19,051 bases of DNA, taken from the NCBI GenBank assembly GCA_020444765.1, contig JAGRHW010000019.1:1-19051 (forward strand), written 5' to 3'. Positions within the stretch are counted from its first letter, which is position 1. Every line of letters begins with the position of its first letter. Shown piece after piece: positions 12,809-18,253 of this stretch. This DNA comes from Gammaproteobacteria bacterium. GTDB lineage: Bacteria > Pseudomonadota > Gammaproteobacteria > Granulosicoccales > Granulosicoccaceae. The position numbers and the translations under genes are program-made. Below the pieces are notes generated by a model, which made no database searches, was not told the origin of the DNA, and worked only from the letters and a program-made list of their open reading frames with translations.

Positions 12809-14338
12809 ATGGCTGAGTATCGACTGAGTTCAAACGTGATAAGCAGGAGCAACGGATCGTCTTCCGTGGCATCGAGCGCTTATCGTTCGGGTACTCGTCT
12901 CGTGGATGAACGCACCGGCGTTATCCACGACTACAGCCGCAAGGGCGGTGTTCTGCACCACGAAATTCTGGCACCAGAAAACACGCCCCATTGGATGCTT
13001 GACCGTGGCCAACTTTGGAACGCTGTCGAGACAATCGAGCGGCGCAAAGATGCCCAGCTATCGCGCGAAATCCAATTATCCTTGCCCCATGAACTGACCC
13101 ACGAACAACGCCTGGAGCTTGCTCGTGGATTTGTTCAGGAGCAATTTGTCGATAAAGGCATGATTGCCGATGTGGCGATTCATGCCCCCGACAAAAACGG
13201 CGACCAACGCAACCACCATGCACATATCATGTTGACCATGCGCAACCTGACGCAGGACGGTTTTGATAAGAAAAACCGTGACTGGAACAATAAGGATTTG
13301 CTCCAGTCTTGGCGGCAGGAATGGGCGAACCATCAAAACCGTGATTTAGAGAAATACGGTCATGATGCGCGTGTCGATCACCGCTCTTACCTCGATCAGG
13401 GTATCGATCGAGAACCCCAACAACACTTAGGTACGCACGCTTCGGATATGAAACGTAAAGGCAAGCCTTCGCGTATTGTTGAAGAAAATGACGCCATCGA
13501 GAAACGTAACGCCATGCGAGCCAGCCACTACGCTCGACTGGCGCAAGAGGCCGCCGCTATGTCGCGCAAAAATGAGTTTGAACAAGCCGCAACCCGTAAA
13601 CGAAATGAATCCTTAGCGCAAAGTGCGGCCGCCAAGCGGCAGATGGAAGCAAGACACAAAAAAGAGATCGCCGCTTTCAATGACTGGAAGGCTCAGAATG
13701 GACGGCAGACCATCAAGCAAGAGATCAAGGCGACCCAGGAGCGCCTGGAAACCACAGGGATTAAAAAAGTGGTGCGCGATGTCTTGGGAAGAACGACGGC
13801 GGATAAACAGGCGCTTATCGATTTGAAGATTGCCGCGAAGCAGTTGAAAGAGCAGGAGAACACCAAACAGCTTCAGCTTGAAATTGCCCAACAGCGCGAG
13901 CGTGAACAATTTCAGCATAAGGCGAAGCGGCAACAAGAACAACAGAAGGCGCAAGAAAAAAAGCGGCAGGTATCTCAATCACGCAGTGAGCGGAGCGGTG
14001 ATAATCGATCACTGAAGCCGCGAACACGCAAGGAAGACCAACCCAAGCCCGAGCCTCCGCCGCCCCGTGAGGCACTTTCTATCGCTCAGTCCTGGGCGGA
14101 GAAGTCCGGACAGAACGCCAGGCGTGTGAGTGAGGCGGTGCAGGCTAGAAAGATCGATACCAGCAAGATGAAAATTGCTGAAAATGAACCGAGCAAACCA
14201 GCCAAGCCAGATGCTTCAAAGCAGGATATTGCCCAATCTTGGGCAGAGAAGTCCGGTCAACAGTCATCACAGCGTGCCAATGACAACAAACCTAAGCGGA
14301 CATTGACGCCGAAGCGGCCGCGAGGGTTAGAGAGATAG
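12809..14338 (+). CDS. mobA: MobQ-family relaxase (MobA/MobL)
   Basis: The relaxase nicks oriT and pilots the strand to the recipient. The start is set at ATG 12809 (MAEYRLSSNVISRSNGSSSVASSAYRSGTRL), the conserved N-terminus of the family; the longer frame from 12713 would run through oriT. The catalytic tyrosine is probably Y25 (SSAYRSG), and the metal-binding motif III is H125..D128..NHHAHI (135-140). After about residue 270 comes a Gln/Lys/Glu-rich coiled-coil tail instead of a primase or helicase domain, 509 residues in all. The tail holds two copies of IAQSWAEKSGQ (425-435 and 474-484) and a basic end KPKRTLTPKRPRGLER, probably the type IV secretion signal. The same motif recurs in the nearby Doc protein. 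Confidence 0.93.
   Translation: MAEYRLSSNVISRSNGSSSVASSAYRSGTRLVDERTGVIHDYSRKGGVLHHEILAPENTPHWMLDRGQLWNAVETIERRKDAQLSREIQLSLPHELTHEQRLELARGFVQEQFVDKGMIADVAIHAPDKNGDQRNHHAHIMLTMRNLTQDGFDKKNRDWNNKDLLQSWRQEWANHQNRDLEKYGHDARVDHRSYLDQGIDREPQQHLGTHASDMKRKGKPSRIVEENDAIEKRNAMRASHYARLAQEAAAMSRKNEFEQAATRKRNESLAQSAAAKRQMEARHKKEIAAFNDWKAQNGRQTIKQEIKATQERLETTGIKKVVRDVLGRTTADKQALIDLKIAAKQLKEQENTKQLQLEIAQQREREQFQHKAKRQQEQQKAQEKKRQVSQSRSERSGDNRSLKPRTRKEDQPKPEPPPPREALSIAQSWAEKSGQNARRVSEAVQARKIDTSKMKIAENEPSKPAKPDASKQDIAQSWAEKSGQQSSQRANDNKPKRTLTPKRPRGLER
14081..14113 (+). repeat. IAQSWAEKSGQ-coding repeat, copy 1 (mobA)
   Basis: This is one of three in-frame copies of a segment encoding IAQSWAEKSGQ (14081-14113, 14228-14260 and 15087-15119). 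Copy 1 and the doc copy share their first 23 bases exactly; copy 2 has diverged at synonymous positions. Confidence 0.9.
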
Positions 14339-14357
14339 GGACAAAGTTGCTTTATTC

Positions 14358-14403
14358 TTGAAAAATAGATAATTTAGTGATAATGTCTAATATGTGGGTT
14401 TGT
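14358..14403 (+). promoter_or_regulatory. phd-doc promoter region with a par-type motif
   Basis: TTGAAA (14358-14363) is followed by GATAAT (14379-14384, 15-nt spacer) or TAATGT (17-nt spacer). Just downstream, ATGTGGGTTTGT (14392-14403) is an exact 12-bp match, in the opposite orientation on the plus strand, to the partition repeat ACAAACCCACAT found around parA. Its position at the expected transcription start fits an operator. Confidence 0.5.
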
Positions 14404-14424
14404 CGATAACAAAAAGGAGGTTCT

Positions 14425-14661
14425 ATGCCGCGCGTTACATCAACCGAGTTCCAACAAAGTGTTGGTACTTACAGTGATACGGCTTTGAAAGAGCCTGTCA
14501 TCATCACGAGTCACAACCGCGACCGCTTGGTTCTTATGGGTGTGGAAGAATATAACCGTTTGAAAGGATTGGAAGAAGCAATGGATAAAGAAACAGAAAA
14601 ATTGATCACTCAAAGCATTAATGATCATCGAAGCACGTTAGAAAAACTTGCTCTGAAATGA
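14425..14661 (+). CDS. phd: Phd/YefM-family antitoxin
   Basis: This 78-residue protein has the Phd/YefM fold signature: a short N-terminal strand and helix (TSTEFQQSVGTYSDTAL), then EPVIITSHNRDRLVLMGVEEYNRL. The N-terminal domain would bind DNA and autoregulate; the C-terminal helix (about 50-78) would fill the active-site groove of Doc. An excellent AAAAAGGAGG precedes the ATG. The gene overlaps doc (ATGA at 14658-14661), the usual antitoxin-first translational coupling. It lies 86 bp after mobA on the same strand. Confidence 0.92.
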   Translation: MPRVTSTEFQQSVGTYSDTALKEPVIITSHNRDRLVLMGVEEYNRLKGLEEAMDKETEKLITQSINDHRSTLEKLALK

Positions 14662-15188
14662 GTGATCCCAAGTGGCTTTCTCGTAAAGACGTTGAAAAAA
14701 TTCACACGCAAGTAATTGAAGCGGCGGGCGGATCGCATGGTTTGCGAGATGCCGGCTTGCTTGAGTCTGCCATAGCTCGGCCATTAAACCAGCATGCCTA
14801 CGGTGAAGAAGACACTTTTCAATTAGCGGCCAGTTACGCCGAAGGCATTGCTCGTAATCATGCCTTTGTCGATGGCAATAAGCGCACAGCATGGACGGCG
14901 GCGGATGTCTTTTTGCGGAAAAATGGTTATGCGATCCAAGCGCGTGAAGATGATCAACATGTCAACATGATGGAAAGTTTGGGACAAGGAAAAATGAGCC
15001 GGGAAGATGCCGGCAGTTATTTGCGTGAAAACTCTCGTGAGTTCCGGCGAGAGCAATCACGATCTGATGCTACAGAGCAACGTGATATCGCTCAGTCCTG
15101 GGCGGAGAAATCAGGACAACGTAAAAATAAAAATGATAGCCTAGAGAAAAAACCTACTCAAACCCCTTCCCGAGGTCGTAAGTATTAA
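14658..15188 (+). CDS. doc: Doc (Fic-domain) toxin with relaxase-like C-terminal tail
   Basis: The Fic active-site motif HAFVDGNKR lies at residues 68-76. The P1 Doc toxin phosphorylates EF-Tu, using the same histidine-containing motif. The domain order WLSRKDVEKIHTQVIEAAGGSHGLRDAGLLESAIARP, then AASYAEGIARNHAF and the motif, is canonical for Doc. The family is normally about 125-130 residues; this one has 176. The extra C-terminal ~45 residues contain DIAQSWAEKSGQ (143-154), also present twice in MobA, and end with KKPTQTPSRGRKY, similar to the MobA end. The first 23 nt of the motif are identical to mobA copy 1 (14081 and 15087). This suggests the tail was copied from the relaxase and could act as a type IV secretion signal. 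Confidence 0.92.
   Translation: MSDPKWLSRKDVEKIHTQVIEAAGGSHGLRDAGLLESAIARPLNQHAYGEEDTFQLAASYAEGIARNHAFVDGNKRTAWTAADVFLRKNGYAIQAREDDQHVNMMESLGQGKMSREDAGSYLRENSREFRREQSRSDATEQRDIAQSWAEKSGQRKNKNDSLEKKPTQTPSRGRKY
15087..15119 (+). repeat. IAQSWAEKSGQ-coding repeat, copy 3 (doc)
   Basis: The doc copy encodes the same peptide as the mobA copies. Its DNA is closest to mobA copy 1, with differences only in the last third, so duplication or gene conversion between adjacent genes is likely. Confidence 0.9.
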
Positions 15189-15373
15189 GCATTTTTTCCG
15201 TTACCGCCGCTATGTTTTCAAAAAACAGAACAGCTATCGAGTACTGCATATTCACAAAGTGATTTTATGTTAAATGAAAGATTTAACACATGATGACATT
15301 GAAGAGGAAACTGTCGAGCTTTCTATCGGAGTCTGAGGTCAAGAGGCACGAAATCAATATGGAAACAATCTAG

Positions 15374-15423
15374 TAATTAGTGTTAACTAATTATATTTAT
15401 CTGTGGCTCCACACAATTTGTGT
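15374..15423. promoter_or_regulatory. Two inverted repeats before the membrane-protein gene
   Basis: TAATTAGT-GTTA-ACTAATTA (15374-15393) is a perfect 8-bp inverted repeat. ACACAATTTGTGT (15411-15423) is a palindrome with one central base that overlaps the likely start codon. The rest of the 230-bp gap after doc is AT-rich with only a 20-codon frame. These repeats are probable operator or promoter elements. Confidence 0.4.
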
Positions 15424-16040
15424 TGAGCAATTTAACTGGATATGAACTATTGCTTGAAACAATTGGCCTTATTGCATCCATATTAGGGATAGCATCCTTT
15501 TTTGGAATAAGTGTAAAAACTCTATTAGAGATAGAGTCTGATGATTTTTTTGGCTGCATCACGTTTCTTATACAGTTATCTTTTGTAATCTTTATATCAT
15601 ACTTCATTTTTTATGGTGATGGACTTGTGATTCTTTGGGAGGGGAAATGGTTTTTTGGTACTTTGTTGATAATAATTGGAATTGTACGTTTTACATTAGA
15701 TGTTGAGGGCTGGTGGGACGTTCTACTAATTACGATTATAATTTTTTTATGTTTACTTTTGCTTTGGATCGGTGGCTATATTTTATATAGTCTATTTACG
15801 GAATTTATTCTCCCCATAGATATACAACCAACTATAATTTTTGGTAAGAGTCTTGATTTCCTAAGAGAAGCGAAATGGTATATTGGTGTATTTTTTATAC
15901 TATTTGTGATTAGTCGTGTTACTGGTCGAAAATTTGATGATGTGATAGGCTATTTTTTTAAATCTATTCCCTACATACTCCTTGCCATTGCAATAGTCGG
16001 ATTTGTATATCTTATATTTAAGGAGTTCATTTTCAATTAA
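15420..16040 (+). CDS. AT-rich polytopic membrane protein (about 206 aa)
   Basis: Not recognised. The start is GTG 15420 or TTG 15423; no strong Shine-Dalgarno is visible, so the start is uncertain. About five or six hydrophobic segments span most of the protein (around residues 10-35, 45-67, 75-90, 100-125, 150-165 and 180-203). Loops are short and contain acidic residues. The codons are strongly AT-biased compared with mobA and doc, pointing to recent acquisition. Neighbours are phd-doc upstream and a convergent sigma-like gene. Function unknown. Confidence 0.62.
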   Translation: MLSNLTGYELLLETIGLIASILGIASFFGISVKTLLEIESDDFFGCITFLIQLSFVIFISYFIFYGDGLVILWEGKWFFGTLLIIIGIVRFTLDVEGWWDVLLITIIIFLCLLLLWIGGYILYSLFTEFILPIDIQPTIIFGKSLDFLREAKWYIGVFFILFVISRVTGRKFDDVIGYFFKSIPYILLAIAIVGFVYLIFKEFIFN

Positions 16041-16269
16041 CCTCCAGTGTTACTATTGCTCTAATTGTTTTAGCAATATTTTCATACAAAGGGTCGACGC
16101 TTGGCAGTGGAATTTGAATTTACAGACTATTTGCTAGACCTCTATTCCGGGCCAAACGAATAGGTAGAAACTATCTGCATAACCAACTTAGCTATCGAAC
16201 CTTAAAAGCTAAGTAAACACTTTGCTAGTAATGTGTTCGAAGTTCGCCATGTGGTAAATCAATATTTCT
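16041..16269. other. Convergent intergenic stretch, no gene seen
   Basis: This 229-bp stretch lies between two convergent genes. A TTAGCT/AGCTAA inverted repeat near 16188-16214 is the only structure noticed. No T-tract terminator is evident. Confidence 0.4.
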
Positions 16270-16932
16270 TTAAATATCAATTGCTTTTCTGCGTATAATA
16301 TAGTTTATGTTAAATGGCTTGTTGTCCCTGTCTTTTTTGTAATTCAATACAGTCCGTTTAAGAGATTTTTTTGCGTTTAATATTTCGCTCATTGGTTTAT
16401 TTAATTCCTTGCATAGTTCCGAGTTACTCACTTTTCCTCTCACCATGTATATTTTCAGTATTAAGGTATCAAGTTCGTTCCCACTATTGCTAACAAAATT
16501 CAATAAGCTCTCAATTTGTTCTTTATATTCTAAGCTACTCTCTGGAGCTGAATAAATATCTGGATCTGAAACTGAATCTGAATCTCCATCACCTTGAATA
16601 ATATCACGCCCATGGAATTTTTTGTGATGATGATAGATAAGGCTCTGAACAGTAGAAGTCAATTGATGTACAAAATGTTTTTCTGTTGTCAAAGTCCTTT
16701 GTCCTTCAAGAAATCGCTGCATTGCATCATTAACGAAGTCTTCTGCGGACATCCCATGATCAAAGCGTGATCCTACCTTTTTTCGAGCATAGTTAACTGC
16801 ATAATTCAATGCAGATGAAATTTCAAATTCACCTAGGTTTGAAATTATATCCCTATTAATTTCTCCGCGTTTTTCACGGCTAGTCGGTGTTTTAGGTAGA
16901 TTTTTTATCATTGTAACTTTAGCAGGCTGCAT
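16270..16932 (-). CDS. Sigma-70-like (ECF-type) regulatory protein, divergent
   Basis: Residues 38-105 resemble sigma region 2: ISSALNYAVNYARKKVGSRFDHGMSAEDFVNDAMQRFL, then FVHQLTSTVQSLIYHHHKK, matching the (D/E)D..(N/Q)(D/E)...(K/R)(F/L) order of ECF factors. After an acidic linker (110-145) comes a helical part like region 4 (LDTLILKIYMVRGKVSNSELCKELNKPMSEILNAKKSLKRTVLNY) that could be the DNA-binding helix-turn-helix. The start is ATG 16932, inside a hairpin loop, or ATG 16911. A 49-residue membrane peptide is encoded just upstream on the same strand. It may be a dedicated sigma factor; the match is by pattern and not strong. Confidence 0.6.
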   Translation of the reverse strand: MQPAKVTMIKNLPKTPTSREKRGEINRDIISNLGEFEISSALNYAVNYARKKVGSRFDHGMSAEDFVNDAMQRFLEGQRTLTTEKHFVHQLTSTVQSLIYHHHKKFHGRDIIQGDGDSDSVSDPDIYSAPESSLEYKEQIESLLNFVSNSGNELDTLILKIYMVRGKVSNSELCKELNKPMSEILNAKKSLKRTVLNYKKDRDNKPFNINYIIRRKAIDI

Positions 16933-16945
16933 TATGCAGCCTGCT
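16921..16945. promoter_or_regulatory. Perfect 10-bp hairpin at the sigma-like gene start
   Basis: AGCAGGCTGC-ATTAT-GCAGCCTGCT is a perfect stem-loop with the first ATG of the sigma-like gene in its loop. No T-tract follows on either strand, so it looks like an operator or a translation-control structure and not a terminator. Confidence 0.6.
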
Positions 16946-16960
16946 AGACCGATATTATAA

Positions 16961-17110
16961 TTAGGACAGGTTAGAATATCGTATCAAATACAATGTTAGT
17001 GGGACGGTGATGAGAGCCAGAACTAATATTGCTAAAAATAGTTTGGCTGGTCCGTGACGGGAGTCGTAGATTTCGCATATCACGTGCAGTAGACTAATAA
17101 TTTTAGTCAT
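16961..17110 (-). CDS. Small single-span membrane peptide (49 aa)
   Basis: A short gene with a good AGAGGAAA ribosome site 6-8 nt before the ATG at 17110. The product starts MTKIISLLHVICEIYDSRHG, then has one hydrophobic helix (about residues 23-43, LFLAILVLALITVPLTLYLI) and ends RYSNLS. The positive charges near the start and the single helix give a bitopic membrane peptide. It ends 28 nt before the sigma-like gene on the same strand, so the pair may be co-transcribed. By position it might be an anti-sigma-like or toxic peptide; neither is shown by the sequence. Confidence 0.55.
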   Translation of the reverse strand: MTKIISLLHVICEIYDSRHGPAKLFLAILVLALITVPLTLYLIRYSNLS

Positions 17111-17119
17111 GGTTTTTTC

Positions 17120-17137
17120 CTCTGTGATTTAAAGAAA
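17120..17137. repeat. 18-bp direct repeat, copy 1
   Basis: CTCTGTGATTTAAAGAAA occurs here and at 17328-17345, 208 bp apart. On the minus strand copy 1 lies directly upstream of the small membrane peptide and supplies part of its ribosome site. Confidence 0.8.
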
Positions 17138-17327
17138 GTCGTTAAGCCTCTGGCAAGTACTTAACTATGCCGGATCGGATCACAAATTTCTCCATATGTC
17201 AATTAATTTATTTTTTGGTCGTTGTGGCAAATTCTGGGTTTAATTGGGCTTATATATACAGGAGGTACTAAGCTCCTTGACTAGGTAACTAGAGCGACTG
17301 GCATCGCTTAGGACGCTTCAGCTATTA

Positions 17328-17345
17328 CTCTGTGATTTAAAGAAA
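17328..17345. repeat. 18-bp direct repeat, copy 2
   Basis: An exact second copy of CTCTGTGATTTAAAGAAA, just upstream of the bidirectional terminator. The repeated block could be a promoter or operator, or a short duplication from an insertion. Confidence 0.8.
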
Positions 17346-17367
17346 ATATTCGATTCCGAATAGAGAA

Positions 17368-17398
17368 AAGGCCCTGTGGTATCACAGGGCCTTTTTTT
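17368..17398 (+). terminator. Strong intrinsic terminator
   Basis: A perfect 11-bp stem AAGGCCCTGTG / CACAGGGCCTT with a GTAT loop (17368-17393) is followed by TTTTT. The complement also has some T-richness (CCTTTTC), so it may work in both directions. No plus-strand gene is seen directly upstream, so an untranslated RNA from about 17140-17390 cannot be excluded. Confidence 0.85.
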
Positions 17399-17543
17399 AT
17401 CAAGCAGTACTCACTGATCGAATGATTCTATCTATTTGATAAAAAACAGATATTTCTGAGACAGGGCTGTTCATTTGTGTTGCCTCTTCCTCTATCCAGC
17501 CACTATTGATTGAAAGTTAGAAGAGATTCATATTTGGATAGAT

Positions 17544-17570
17544 GTAGACACTTCTTATGAAAGTGTCTAC
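17544..17570. other. Candidate crossover site for the tyrosine recombinase
   Basis: A perfect inverted repeat has 10-bp arms (GTAGACACTT and AAGTGTCTAC) around a 7-bp centre (CTTATGA). Two inverted arms of 10-13 bp around a 6-8-bp centre is the architecture of tyrosine-recombinase core sites. It lies 88 bp before the recombinase ATG, and base composition jumps from AT-rich to GC-rich exactly after it. A half-site-like GTAGACA recurs at 17651-17657, beside the ATG. Confidence 0.5.
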
Positions 17571-17596
17571 TCCGACCCGCGCCAGGTGTCGCGGCC

Positions 17597-17606
17597 GGCA
17601 GCTGCC
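17597..17606. repeat. GGCAGCTGCC palindrome
   Basis: A 10-bp perfect palindrome with partly symmetrical flanks (CCGGCAGCTGCCCGG), between the candidate crossover site and the recombinase promoter. It may be an accessory or operator site. Confidence 0.4.
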
Positions 17607-17624
17607 CGGACGTGAAATAAAGCC

Positions 17625-17652
17625 TTGACGGGTGCGGCGTAGCGGTTACAGT
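17625..17652 (+). promoter_or_regulatory. Recombinase promoter
   Basis: TTGACG (17625-17630) and TACAGT (17647-17652) are 16 nt apart. The predicted start of transcription, seven bases after the -10, falls on the A of the ATG at 17659, so the message would be leaderless. This matches the absence of a Shine-Dalgarno sequence. Confidence 0.55.
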
Positions 17653-17658
17653 AGACAG

Positions 17659-18240
17659 ATGTCTAATGAACTGTTTACTTTTGACGGAAAACGAAAATAT
17701 CTCACTCAAGACGAGCAAGACCGCTTTTTGAAGGCGGCAAGCGACCTTGACCGCGCCGAGGTGCGCACCTTCTGCATGACCCTTGCCTTTACCGGTTGCC
17801 GGATTTCCGAAGCCCTACAGCTCACTGTGGCGCGAGTTGACCTATCGGCCAAGGTGATACGTTTTCGAACCCTGAAAAAGCGCGATAAGGTCGAATATCG
17901 CGCCGTCCCCGTTCCGGATGACTATTTGGACGCCATGAAGCTGGTTCACAGCATCGCCAAGCGCCAGAAACTCAAAACGGGCAAAGATGCCCTACTCTGG
18001 GATTTTAAGCGGGCGATGGCGTGGAAACACATTAAGGCGGTGATGCAGGCGGCCGGCATCGAGGGCGCACAGGCAACCGCTAAAGGGTTACGGCATGGCT
18101 TCGGCGTCAGAATGGCACAGAAGACCCGAAACCCGCGCCTTGTGCAAAAGCTTCTTGGTCATTCCAGCCTTGAAACGACGGTTATCTATATGGATTTGGT
18201 TGGCGAGGAAGAACGCGCCGAGGTCTTGGGGGCTTGGTAA
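17659..18240 (+). CDS. Short tyrosine recombinase (catalytic domain only)
   Basis: The start is set at ATG 17659 (MSNELFTFDGKRKYL); an in-frame GTG at 17632 overlaps the promoter. The catalytic residues are present: Arg in TFTGCRISEAL, a Lys in the TLKKRDK beta-turn, HxxR in GLRHGFGVRMAQ, His in LLGHSSLETT and the nucleophile Tyr in VIYMDL. At 193 residues there is no N-terminal SAM-like core-binding domain, so its size is like FimB/FimE (about 200) and not XerC/D (about 300). It probably recombines a site on this plasmid, for multimer resolution or DNA inversion; the inverted repeat at 17544-17570 is the best candidate. It converges with the SH3-protein gene (14 nt between stops). Confidence 0.88.
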   Translation: MSNELFTFDGKRKYLTQDEQDRFLKAASDLDRAEVRTFCMTLAFTGCRISEALQLTVARVDLSAKVIRFRTLKKRDKVEYRAVPVPDDYLDAMKLVHSIAKRQKLKTGKDALLWDFKRAMAWKHIKAVMQAAGIEGAQATAKGLRHGFGVRMAQKTRNPRLVQKLLGHSSLETTVIYMDLVGEEERAEVLGAW

Positions 18241-18253
18241 AAAAGAGTCGTTT

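Larger units (their letters stand above)
17138..17540. other. AT-rich intergenic region (about 400 bp)
   Basis: No gene is supported here. It holds the second 18-bp repeat (17328-17345), the strong terminator at 17368-17398, and a minus-strand TTGACA (17202-17197) that may be the -35 of the small-peptide/sigma transcript without a clear -10. Confidence 0.4.

Noticed and set aside
13613..13978. Minus-strand Leu-rich 121-aa frame inside mobA
   Set aside because: It is the antisense of the Gln/Lys/Glu-rich coiled-coil tail; such repeats give spurious hydrophobic frames.
15273..15335. 20-codon frame after doc
   Set aside because: It is very short with no ribosome site or recognisable features.
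16921..16945. Perfect hairpin as a terminator for the 49-aa gene
   Set aside because: There is no T-tract on either strand, and the hairpin covers the next start codon.
17632..17658. GTG start giving a recombinase nine residues longer
   Set aside because: The extension is encoded by the promoter spacer and -10; the ATG at 17659 fits the predicted transcript start.
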